From Allopusillimonas ginsengisoli (GTDB lineage Bacteria > Pseudomonadota > Gammaproteobacteria > Burkholderiales > Burkholderiaceae_B), in NCBI GenBank assembly GCA_005239165.1, contig RAPG01000012.1:62001-126000 (forward strand): a DNA stretch of 64,000 nt, given 5' to 3'. The translations under genes and the position numbers were made by a program. The notes under the pieces were generated by a model. That model saw only the letters and a program-made list of their open reading frames with translations, did not search any database and was not told the DNA's origin. This document shows positions 35,384-43,149 of this stretch, one piece after another; the first letter of the stretch is position 1, and each line of letters starts with the position of its first letter.

Positions 35384-37918
35384 TCAATACTTGATCTCCA
35401 GATTGAGGGTGTAGTTACGACCGGGTGCTGCGAGCGCCAGGTAGTTGCTGCCAAGCACGCTGTTGCCTATAGGTTCGAACGTCGCCTGACGCGCCGACTC
35501 CCAGGTTACATAGCGGTAGTTGAAAAGGTTGTACACCCCCATGCGTAGCGTGACGTAGTTATTGAACCGGTAGTGGCCGCTGACGTCGGTTACCAGCCAC
35601 TTGGGCGTCAGGATTGCCGTCTTGCGATCTCCAATATATTTCATGCCCCCGGTTACCGACTCTTGGGTTAGCTCTGCGGGTTTTTTGGGGCCTGAATAGG
35701 TCGTTTTGATGGCCACCCCCCAGCCCTCGTCGGGTGCGATGTATTCAAGGCCGTAGACAATGCGCAGCGGCTGGAGCATGTCAAGGGCATAACTGCTGGC
35801 GCTCTGGAAGTTGGGGTTGCGGGGCGAGACGCCGCCTTGTCTGACGTGGCTAAGGGCCAGCATGGCCTGAAGGCCGTCTGGCATGCGCTGCCATATCTGG
35901 TGCAAATCAAGCCGGGTTTTCAGGGTAAAGCCTTTGGTCTTTACGGACTGAAGGTTGTAATACATGATGTGGCCTTCAGGGTAGCCAAACTCAGGCTTGG
36001 GCAGGCCAGTATCGATCAGGTGTTTATAGTTGGCAAAGAAATAGCTGGCAGTTGCCATACCGTAACGGCTATCGGCATTGATGCCGAATTCATGCGTGTG
36101 CGATTTTTCGGCTTTGAGTCGGGGCTGGGGTAAGCGTTCACCTCTTCGGTTAAACGAAGGCCCAAGCATTTCGCCCGCTGTGGGTACGCGAAACCCGCTG
36201 CTCGCCTTGTAGGCCAGGTCAATATTATTGGTGAGATTGAACACCAGCCCAAGATCCCACGAGTAATTGGCATAAGGATTGTTCTGCAAGCCGGTTTTAC
36301 CTGACCAAACTGTGCCGCTCTGCATTGTGTCAAAGATGTCTTCTGAGGCACTGAAGCTATGATGATCGTAGCGACCACCCAGGCCGAGCGTCCAGCGGTT
36401 GCCAAGTTCGACCGTGTCATGAAATGCCAGGTAAAAATGCCGTCCTTTGATGGGACTGCTATGGTATTGCTGAACATAATTTAAAAAATGTTGCTTGATC
36501 ACACCATCTGCTGCGTCCAGCTCGCTGTACGCGTGTTGGCTGCTGTCGTGATCTGAAATATGCATGTTGCTGTGGTCCACCCCGGTATTCAGGCGCAGTG
36601 TGTGCGGCCGACCCAGCTGAAATGATTTGTCTGACACCACATCAATACGCGTCAGCGCCTGTGTAAAGTTTGTGCTCAGATAATGGGTTCGGCTGCCGGT
36701 TTTGCCCAGAGTGCTTGCGCAATTGGGGTCAGCGAGCGGGTAAGGCGAACAATTAAGGCTGCGAGCCGCACTATTAAGTCTGATATGTTGCCTGTCTATG
36801 CGCAGGTGCAGGTTGTCTGTCCAGCTGTGCGTGTCATGTGGAACAAATCTGTATTCGGCGCCTATTCGTCGGTACGCATGCTGGTCTCGATAGTATCTTG
36901 ATGGCGTGTACTGAAACTCAGCCAGGTTGCCTGAGGGGCGGTAAATACTGTCTTGTTCCATATTGGACCAGTAGTTGCGCCCAAACATGTCGCGTATGTC
37001 GTAGTGCTGCGCCGTCTGCTCAATAATTAGCCCGGCGTAATGCTCAGGGGTAAAATGGTAACCAGCCCTGGAAAGCCACGAATCGCTTTTGTATTTCATG
37101 GGGTTGGGTACTTTTCGGTCGGGCCCCGAAATGTCTTTGGCTGAGAGCGTCTCAGACACCTGGCCATTGCCATCAAGGCGGTACCGTTGGATTTCGCCAC
37201 CCCCGTGGCGATAAATGTCTTTGTGTGAACGTATTTCGTGTCCTTGTCTAAGCGTGCGTTGTATAAGGCCTTCAAACGGGCCTGAGCGGGCACCCAGGCC
37301 CAGCGTTTGAGCCGTACGCCCGTCTTTTTCACTGTAGGTGGTTTTGCTGGTAATGCCCCAGTTTCGTGCGCCATGAATAAAATCATCGACCTCTTTGGTC
37401 TGCATAATGACTGCACCGCCCAGCGCACCACTGCCGGCGAGCACCGAACTGGAACCCTGAGACAGCTCAACAGATTTGAGGTTTTCGAACTCGACCTCGT
37501 TCTGGGCGCCGCTGCTGCGCCCCTGGCCCGCACCCAGCATGCCAAAACCTTGCCGTTGAAAGGTTTGCGCCTGCGCCATACCATCTACGGTTACTGCCAC
37601 CCGGTCTCTGTCAACGCCGCGCATAGAAAAACCACTTGATGTGCCACGCCCGCCTGATTCGTTGACGGCAATGCCTGGGTCGTAGCGCAACAGATCGCGT
37701 ATGCCGATGACTTGATCATGGGCGAGATCTTCATGGGTTTTCTGGGTTTTGCCCAGGCCGGTGACATCCTCGTGTTGCGTAGCTTCACCTTGAACAGTAA
37801 CGGCGTCCAGGGTTTGGATGCTTTTGTTTTTATCGGCTGCAACGGCCAACAATGGTGTGCCGGCAAGCGCGAGCAGGGCAAGAGATGAGCGTGATGAGGG
37901 CAGGCGAAGAGAGGCCAT
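35384..37918 (-). CDS. TonB-dependent receptor of the haemoglobin/transferrin/lactoferrin family (TbpA/HpuB-like)
   Basis: This 844-residue outer-membrane receptor has a signal peptide (LALLALAGTPLLAVAA), a TonB box-like LDAVTVQGE, the plug with FSMRGVDRDRVAVTVDGMAQ, and a 22-strand barrel ending in NYTLNLEIKY. Family hallmarks are QGSSSVLAGSGALGGAVIMQTK and, near the end, LRMGVYNLFNYRYVTWESAR and APGRNYT, which I recall from TbpA and HpuB. A short Cys pair in CSPYPLADPNC suggests a disulfide loop. It sits between a TbpB-like lipoprotein and a Slam. The ligand may be haemoglobin, a transferrin-like protein or another iron protein; the sequence does not settle which. Confidence 0.9.
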   Translation of the reverse strand: MASLRLPSSRSSLALLALAGTPLLAVAADKNKSIQTLDAVTVQGEATQHEDVTGLGKTQKTHEDLAHDQVIGIRDLLRYDPGIAVNESGGRGTSSGFSMRGVDRDRVAVTVDGMAQAQTFQRQGFGMLGAGQGRSSGAQNEVEFENLKSVELSQGSSSVLAGSGALGGAVIMQTKEVDDFIHGARNWGITSKTTYSEKDGRTAQTLGLGARSGPFEGLIQRTLRQGHEIRSHKDIYRHGGGEIQRYRLDGNGQVSETLSAKDISGPDRKVPNPMKYKSDSWLSRAGYHFTPEHYAGLIIEQTAQHYDIRDMFGRNYWSNMEQDSIYRPSGNLAEFQYTPSRYYRDQHAYRRIGAEYRFVPHDTHSWTDNLHLRIDRQHIRLNSAARSLNCSPYPLADPNCASTLGKTGSRTHYLSTNFTQALTRIDVVSDKSFQLGRPHTLRLNTGVDHSNMHISDHDSSQHAYSELDAADGVIKQHFLNYVQQYHSSPIKGRHFYLAFHDTVELGNRWTLGLGGRYDHHSFSASEDIFDTMQSGTVWSGKTGLQNNPYANYSWDLGLVFNLTNNIDLAYKASSGFRVPTAGEMLGPSFNRRGERLPQPRLKAEKSHTHEFGINADSRYGMATASYFFANYKHLIDTGLPKPEFGYPEGHIMYYNLQSVKTKGFTLKTRLDLHQIWQRMPDGLQAMLALSHVRQGGVSPRNPNFQSASSYALDMLQPLRIVYGLEYIAPDEGWGVAIKTTYSGPKKPAELTQESVTGGMKYIGDRKTAILTPKWLVTDVSGHYRFNNYVTLRMGVYNLFNYRYVTWESARQATFEPIGNSVLGSNYLALAAPGRNYTLNLEIKY

Positions 37919-38003
37919 GGTTATATTGAGTATTTAAAAGAATTTATTAGTTACATTGCTTGTTGAAGTCACGGTAACCACGATGTGTTCTTCGGCAAGA
38001 GCT

Positions 38004-39722
38004 TTAGGGGGTATGAGTGGCAGGCGGCACGATAAGCTGTTGCTTGGCACCAAACACTCCACCGAAGCTTTGGTCTTCACTGACAAAATGCCCGGCCAGT
38101 TCGTTAGCGTGCGGTCCGAAAAAGGCCCCTGAAACAGTGCTGCTGCCGGTAATCTTGGCTTCAGACGAGATGCCAACTGCCTGAGGGTCGGCGGTCAGCC
38201 CGCCGTTGATACTGGCCTTGCCTTCGAAGCGGTTACCGACGATGGTGGCGGTGACATCGATTGCGTCAGCGCCTGAACGGCCTTGCAGGTTTCCAGAAAG
38301 AGTTCTGCTGGCAAAGTCTGCGGTGAAACGGGCTTCGTTTTCGCTGCTGCGGGCGACATAAGCCTGGCCTTGGGGAGCTCGGCCAAATGCCATCCACCGA
38401 CCCTTGTAGCTGGCGGTTCCGGTAACTGGCACCTGATCGCGGGCCGTAAGGTGGCCATGGGCGAAATAAAGCAGCGTAATGTCGTCGGCGTTGCCCGCCG
38501 TGCTGCTAAGCAGGCCTGTTTGCATAAACTGAAACCTGGGTTCAATGCAGCAGACTTCACCGTCTTGAGCAGCGACCTGTGTAAGGTCGAAGACTTCTCC
38601 CTTGAACTTGAGTGTTTTAATGTCGCCTGAGAACGGAGTAGTATGAAGACCCTGGATTACGTTGGTGGCGGGCGCGTGTTCGGAGCCATCTGCCTGCAGC
38701 ACGCTGGCATACGTGGTGGGTTCACCCTGAACAATATCGCTGGCAGTGGTTTGTCTGGCAGCAAATACCGCAATGGCGCGGCGTTGCTGCCCTTCGAGAT
38801 GGCCGCCAAGCTCTGCGGCATTTGGGCCAAAAAAACTGCCCGACACTGAGGCTGTTTCCTGGATACTGCTGTAACTTTCGGGCGTGGCCGTGCCGCTAAA
38901 ACCGGCCCCCGAAATAGCGGCATTGATGGTATAGCCTTGGCGCCGTTCACCATTATTTCCGTGCAATGTACCGCGCATTTTGCGGTCGGAAAAGTCTACG
39001 GTAAAGCTTGCATTGCTGGCATTGAGCAGGTTGCCGTTGTAGCCGTTGTGGGTGTCGTTGTACAGGGTCTCGAGGGCGCGCTCCCAGTAACCGTCGTAAC
39101 TTGCCGTGCCCGATACCGGCATGGCTTCGGGAATTTCTGACCCTTTGTAGAAAATATTGACCAGTGTTTTGTCGTACCTGTCGTCACCGGCGATTTCTAC
39201 AGCACCGACTTTGGTGTAGTTGAACGCCGCTACCTTGAGCAGGCTGCGATCATGTTCGATAAGTGTGTAATGACCGTCAGTATTGCCGCTTATATACTCG
39301 CTGTAGTCGGCCGCGTCGGGACGCGACTTCCATTCGTGGGCGGCAAGGCTTATGGGCGTGGCCTGTGCTGTATCACTGGGAGATAGTGGGTAAGAATAGT
39401 ACGCCAGTGTGTCAAAGCTTGGCGTTGTGTCAATGGTGGCTCGCGACAGATCGACGTGCTGGGCATCAAGGCTGGTGAGCGCTGTAAAGGGCTCTGCTGC
39501 AGAAAACCCATACACGTGCTGCTCAGGGGCCGGGCGTATGAGGTCTTCAATAACCTTATCTATTTCTTTGGGGCGATTTAGCTCCCAGGTGTTGATTTCG
39601 GTGGGAGGGGCTACTGGTTGGGTTTCGAAACTGCCACCAGTGGCGCACGCGGTGCAGAGCACGACTGTCGACGAAATTAGTGAAAGCCTGCAAGCAGATA
39701 ATTGCATTGTATAAAGGCTCAT
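38004..39722 (-). CDS. TbpB-like bilobed surface lipoprotein
   Basis: A 572-residue lipoprotein with lipidated Cys26 (LCTAC, with Cys at -3, slightly unusual) followed by ATGGSF, like the TbpB start. It contains two copies of the TbpB beta-barrel module, at about residues 202-324 and 432-562. Both begin with GTASYxGxW, contain FTxDFxxRxxxGxLxG, and end with SGxFFGPxAxELxGH and a xVFxAxQ strand. Handle-like regions precede each. Two adjacent Cys at 391-392 may form a disulfide. It is first in an operon with a TbpA/HpuB-type receptor and a Slam, and has a Fur box upstream. The ligand is unknown. An alternative start is Met6. Confidence 0.82.
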   Translation of the reverse strand: MSLYTMQLSACRLSLISSTVVLCTACATGGSFETQPVAPPTEINTWELNRPKEIDKVIEDLIRPAPEQHVYGFSAAEPFTALTSLDAQHVDLSRATIDTTPSFDTLAYYSYPLSPSDTAQATPISLAAHEWKSRPDAADYSEYISGNTDGHYTLIEHDRSLLKVAAFNYTKVGAVEIAGDDRYDKTLVNIFYKGSEIPEAMPVSGTASYDGYWERALETLYNDTHNGYNGNLLNASNASFTVDFSDRKMRGTLHGNNGERRQGYTINAAISGAGFSGTATPESYSSIQETASVSGSFFGPNAAELGGHLEGQQRRAIAVFAARQTTASDIVQGEPTTYASVLQADGSEHAPATNVIQGLHTTPFSGDIKTLKFKGEVFDLTQVAAQDGEVCCIEPRFQFMQTGLLSSTAGNADDITLLYFAHGHLTARDQVPVTGTASYKGRWMAFGRAPQGQAYVARSSENEARFTADFASRTLSGNLQGRSGADAIDVTATIVGNRFEGKASINGGLTADPQAVGISSEAKITGSSTVSGAFFGPHANELAGHFVSEDQSFGGVFGAKQQLIVPPATHTP

Positions 39723-39766
39723 TAAGATATTCAGTAAGTGGCAAGAAATGCAATTTTAATGATATC

Positions 39767-39785
39767 GATAATGATTCTTAATAAC
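39767..39785. promoter_or_regulatory. Fur box upstream of the TbpB-like/TonB receptor/Slam operon
   Basis: GATAATGATTCTTAATAAC matches the 19-base Fur consensus at 14 positions by hand alignment, including an unbroken GATAATGAT half. It lies 45 bases upstream of the lipoprotein gene start on the minus strand, within an AT-rich stretch unlike its surroundings. Iron repression of the operon is the natural reading. Confidence 0.7.
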
Positions 39786-40078
39786 TATCGTCAATTCCGT
39801 TTGCAGGTTTCTGAAGCCACGCGGGCATCGTGGCCTTTAATGCGTTACGGCTGCGGCCTGTGTGAGTTCAGACAGTGAACGGGCCAAAGATATAGATGTG
39901 TGTGTCCACGGCTTTAGCCTAGAGGGCACGGAGGCACTCAGTGCGCCGCCGCCTCTGCTGCACGGATATGCTCGTGTCTTTTTACACACATCAAGGGCAT
40001 GCATGTGGCGCAGGCGTGCGCACACCAGGGGCAGGGCGCGCATGAGGAGACGGCGTGCCCCCGACAGGCAGATGCAGG
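39786..40078. other. Intergenic region between the Fur box and thiG
   Basis: Nearly 300 bases without a supported gene. Short open frames on both strands (for example 39837-40043 minus) have Arg/His/Cys-rich products without family features. No thiE or thiD remnant and no clear terminator after thiG were recognised. Confidence 0.35.
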
Positions 40079-40873
40079 TTACTGGAGTATGAAGGGCCGT
40101 CCTGTGACCGGTGTGGTGGCCACGGCCAGATCTTGTTCTGCCATGATGCCGGCTTCCCAGCCTTTGCGGCCCGCTTCGATAGCCAGCTTGAAAGCCTCAG
40201 CCATGAGTACCGGGTTATGAGAGCGCGATACAGCGGAGTTCAACAGCACAGCATCAAAGCCCAGCTCCATGGCCTGGGCTGCATCCATGGGCGACCCGAT
40301 GCCGGCATCGATCACTAGCGGTACATCGGGCAGGCGGTTGCGCAAGGTTTGCAGCGCAAATGGATTGATAAGCCCCTGGCCTGATCCGATGGGGGCGCCC
40401 CAGGGCATCAGGATGCGACAACCCACATCGAGCAGGCGCTGGCAAGTGACCAGGTCATCGGTACAGTAGGGGAACACCTCAAACCCTTCTTTGATGAGTT
40501 CTTCGGCGGCACGCACTAGCTCGAACGGATCTGGTTGCAGGGTGTACTCATCACCAATAACCTCAAGCTTGAGCCACGTCGTGTCGAACAGTTCGCGGGC
40601 CATGTGAGCAAGCGCAATGGCTTCGCTGGCGGTATGACAGCCGGCAGTGTTGGGCAGCAGATGAGCACCGCTTTGTTTGATCAGCCCGTAGAAAGACTGA
40701 CTACCTTTCTGCACCGAAGCACCCTGTTGCGCCATCTGGCGTTTCAGCGATACGGTGACCACCTGGGACCCCGAAGCCTTGATGGCCTGCTCCAGAACCA
40801 ATGGGGAAGGGTAGCCTGCAGTACCCAGGAAAAAACGGCTTTCCAGCTCGATGCCGGCAATAGACCACGGCAT
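40079..40873 (-). CDS. thiG: Thiazole synthase ThiG
   Basis: ThiG condenses deoxyxylulose phosphate, dehydroglycine and ThiS-thiocarboxylate into the thiazole phosphate of thiamine. The 264-residue TIM barrel shows the Schiff-base lysine region LKLEVIGDEYTLQPDPFELV, the GAPIGSGQGL phosphate-binding loop and DAGIGSPMDAAQAMELGFD. It lies 5 bases after thiS. The product of dxs, encoded later in the window, is one of its substrates. Confidence 0.96.
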   Translation of the reverse strand: MPWSIAGIELESRFFLGTAGYPSPLVLEQAIKASGSQVVTVSLKRQMAQQGASVQKGSQSFYGLIKQSGAHLLPNTAGCHTASEAIALAHMARELFDTTWLKLEVIGDEYTLQPDPFELVRAAEELIKEGFEVFPYCTDDLVTCQRLLDVGCRILMPWGAPIGSGQGLINPFALQTLRNRLPDVPLVIDAGIGSPMDAAQAMELGFDAVLLNSAVSRSHNPVLMAEAFKLAIEAGRKGWEAGIMAEQDLAVATTPVTGRPFILQ

Positions 40874-40878
40874 GATGG

Positions 40879-41100
40879 TTAGCCTCCGGTGATAGGTTCA
40901 AACGTTGTGATGGCGTCCTGGTCGCTCAGAACATAGTCTGCGCGGGCCTGTCGTGCGATATGCCTTCCGTTTACGGCGGTGGCTATTGGCGCGTCGGCAT
41001 TGTCGACGTCTGGTACCAGAGCGCGCAAGGCGTCGGCCAGGCAAATGCCCCCGGCTACCGTGTGCGCTTGGCCATTGAGAGTGATGTTGATGGTGCTCAC
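40879..41100 (-). CDS. thiS: Sulfur carrier protein ThiS
   Basis: ThiS is a small ubiquitin-like protein whose C-terminal glycine is thiocarboxylated to supply thiazole sulfur. The 73-residue product ends in the required Gly-Gly (FEPITGG). It begins with a GTG at 41100 (STINITLNGQAH), 3 bases after thiO. The operon order thiO-thiS-thiG is seen here; no thiE or thiC is present in the window. Confidence 0.93.
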   Translation of the reverse strand: MSTINITLNGQAHTVAGGICLADALRALVPDVDNADAPIATAVNGRHIARQARADYVLSDQDAITTFEPITGG

Positions 41101-41103
41101 TGA

Positions 41104-42174
41104 TTATGCTCGAAGTGTTGACTGCTGTTCAGAAAAATGTGCCAGCGCATCATCGACCACAGCAGGAGCGATGAGCCAGCCGTGCCGGAATAGGCCATTG
41201 ATACGCGTGAGACCGGTTTCGTGTTCGATGCGGGGCAGGTTGTCAACCAAGGCTGGCCGCAAATTTGTTTCAGTATGGACCAGGCGAGCCTCTGCCAGGG
41301 CAGGAAGCATGCTATGTGCCGCTGCGAGTAATTCTACCGTGCTGCGCAGCGATACAGGGGAGCGATCCTCGCTTTCTATTTCGGTCGCGCCCACCACAAT
41401 CATATCGCCCTTTCTTGGGACTACGTACACGCTGTGGCGGGGGTGCATCAGCCTTACTGGTCTGTTTAGCTGCACGCCCGGAGCATGAAGCCAGAAAATT
41501 TCGCCGCGCACGCCACGGACATTCTGGCATGCCACGGCATTATCGGGCTGATAACCTGAAGCAGGCCTGGCCCCCGTGCCGCGCACATCAAATACATGAT
41601 CAAACTGCCAGGTTTGCTTACCTGTGCCAAGCAGGCCCGGCGAAATGTCGGTAATGGTGGTGTCCCAGTGCCAGTCGGCGCTGGCGGCGGCCAGGTAAAG
41701 GCCTTCCATGGCTTCAATGGTATTTAAATGGCCTTCGTTGGGCAATAGCCAGGCCAGAGAGGGGCCATGGATGTCTGGTTCGAGCTCGGCCAGCCTTGCG
41801 GCGGTCAGTACTTGTGGTTTGTGCGCTTCGGGCGCCTTGCTGTTAAGCAGGCTGATGGTGCGTTGTGCTGCGCCACTGTCGTGCCGGTGGGCCAGCATCA
41901 GACTGCCTTCGTTTGATAGTGACACATGGATAGGCAGGCTGGGTATGATTTGCGACCAGCGCTCTATGGAGCGCAAGCCGTACTGAAAAACGTTGAGATC
42001 GGCGCATTCGAGTTCGGCCGTCGGGCTAAGCATTCCTGCGGCGGTCCAGCCCGCAGCACCGCGTCCGACAGCGCTGTCGGCCGGGTCAAATACACTGACC
42101 TGATGCCCTTGTTGGGTAAGAGAAAGCGTGAGTAGCCGGCCCAGCAGACCTGCTCCAGCGATGCCGATTTTCAT
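41104..42174 (-). CDS. thiO: Glycine oxidase ThiO (FAD-dependent)
   Basis: ThiO oxidises glycine to dehydroglycine for thiazole synthesis, using FAD and oxygen. The dinucleotide-binding motif GIAGAGLLGRL opens the 356-residue protein, and GAAGWTAAGMLSP is the second FAD contact. The C-terminal DAO-type region contains YVVPRKGDMIVVGATEIE and the GLFRHGWLIAPAVVD segment. The ATG at 42174 is chosen because it starts directly at the FAD motif; the frame is open to 42228. No TPP riboswitch was recognised upstream. Confidence 0.92.
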   Translation of the reverse strand: MKIGIAGAGLLGRLLTLSLTQQGHQVSVFDPADSAVGRGAAGWTAAGMLSPTAELECADLNVFQYGLRSIERWSQIIPSLPIHVSLSNEGSLMLAHRHDSGAAQRTISLLNSKAPEAHKPQVLTAARLAELEPDIHGPSLAWLLPNEGHLNTIEAMEGLYLAAASADWHWDTTITDISPGLLGTGKQTWQFDHVFDVRGTGARPASGYQPDNAVACQNVRGVRGEIFWLHAPGVQLNRPVRLMHPRHSVYVVPRKGDMIVVGATEIESEDRSPVSLRSTVELLAAAHSMLPALAEARLVHTETNLRPALVDNLPRIEHETGLTRINGLFRHGWLIAPAVVDDALAHFSEQQSTLRA

Positions 42175-42350
42175 TGGTGTGTTACCTGATGTGATTGGAG
42201 ACGACGGATGATGTGCGTTGCAACGCACCCACCCGAAGCTGGCAAGTATGCCTGCAGAATTTATTCTTGAGGTACGAATTAGTCAAATAGACACCAATCT
42301 TAGGGCGAAGGCCCTGCGTCCAGGTTGAATAAAAACTGCATGCGGGGTTA
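42175..42350. other. Intergenic region between the 33-bp repeats and thiO
   Basis: This 176-base stretch joins the tandem repeats to the thiO start. It has a small GGGC-CTTC-GCCC hairpin near 42303-42318 (AGGGCGAAGGCCCT) and a GTGCGTTGCAACGCAC palindrome near 42212-42227. No open frame is supported and no promoter is obvious. Confidence 0.35.
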
Positions 42351-42351
42351 G

Positions 42352-42493
42352 TCAGGCGGAACAGGAGCCAGCATGTCAGGCGGAGCAGAAGCCAGCATGC
42401 CAGGCTGTTCAGGCGGAGCAGAAGCCAGCATGCCAGGCTATTCAGACGGAGCAGGTGCCAGCATGCCAGGCTATTCAGGCAGAGCAGGAGCCA
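42352..42493. repeat. 33-bp tandem repeat across the 3' end of the LOG-family gene
   Basis: Units are 42352-42375 (24 bases, lacking 9), 42376-42408, 42409-42441 and 42442-42474 (33 bases each), and a partial 42475-42493. Each plus-strand unit starts TCAGGCGGAGCAG with few substitutions. On the minus strand the unit encodes (E/D)(Q or stop)PGMLA(S/P)AP, and the LOG stop codon (42471-42473) lies in it. The array is a minisatellite; spacers are absent, so it is not CRISPR. Confidence 0.9.
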
Positions 42494-43097
42494 CTTCACG
42501 ATGCTGTGCAAATTCAGTGCAATGAGCTTCAATTTTTTGCATGGCGAGGTCAATATCATCGGTGATGGTCAGCAGATCAAGATCGTCTGGGCCGATGAGC
42601 TTGAGGCTGAGCAATTCTTCGCGTATCCACTGAATAAGGCCGGCCCAGAACTCGGTGCCGATCAAAATAATGGGTGCAGGTGGAACCTTGCGGGTTTGCA
42701 CCAGCGTCATGACTTCGAACAACTCGTCCAGGGTGCCGAAGCCGCCGGGCAAGGCAACGTAGGCGGCACTGTGCATGAAGAAAGTGGCCTTGCGTGAATA
42801 AAAATAATCAAAATGGAGGCTGTGTGTTTGAAAACGGTTGTTGTCGGTTTCGCGCGGCAGTTTTATATTGAGCCCCACGCTATTGCCGCCTGCCTCGTAA
42901 GCGCCCTTGTTGACGGCCTCCATGATGCCGGGGCCACCCCCGGCAATAACAGTAAGGCCAATGCCGGCCAGACGATGGCCTATTTTTTCGCTGAGTGCAT
43001 AATAGGGGGACTCTGGAGGTAGCCGCGCGCTGCCAAATACACTGACGGCCCAGCCAATTTCTTTGAGCGTGGCCGCAGCCTGCGTCATCTCTGACAT
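42471..43097 (-). CDS. LOG-family protein (TIGR00730; putative cytokinin riboside phosphoribohydrolase)
   Basis: LOG-family enzymes split nucleoside 5'-monophosphates, including cytokinin precursors, into base and ribose phosphate. The fold's AGGGPGIMEAVNKGA and PGGFGTLDELFE motifs are intact (the latter is the catalytic PGGxGTxxE). The product ends EVAPALPE within the tandem repeat. The frame is open to an ATG at 43151 that overlaps the polA start codon; the ATG at 43097 (SEMTQAAATLKEIGWAVS), preceded by GGGGA, leaves room for promoters and is preferred, giving 208 residues. The start is uncertain. Confidence 0.85.
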   Translation of the reverse strand: MSEMTQAAATLKEIGWAVSVFGSARLPPESPYYALSEKIGHRLAGIGLTVIAGGGPGIMEAVNKGAYEAGGNSVGLNIKLPRETDNNRFQTHSLHFDYFYSRKATFFMHSAAYVALPGGFGTLDELFEVMTLVQTRKVPPAPIILIGTEFWAGLIQWIREELLSLKLIGPDDLDLLTITDDIDLAMQKIEAHCTEFAQHREVAPALPE

Positions 43098-43149
43098 AAT
43101 CCCCGGGATCTGCTGCGATGCCGGCGTTTGGAATATTTTACTTATTGTC

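Noticed and set aside
42175..42470. Possible TPP riboswitch upstream of thiO
   Set aside because: Neither the CTGAGA nor the ACCTGATCTGG-type core motif could be found on the minus strand.
42352..42493. Possible CRISPR array
   Set aside because: Units are directly joined without unique spacers, and no cas gene is nearby.
42182..42559. A 125-residue minus-strand frame with LLRLNSLACWL repeats
   Set aside because: The repeat arises from the 33-bp minisatellite read in a second frame, and the frame overlaps the LOG gene, whose motifs are clear.
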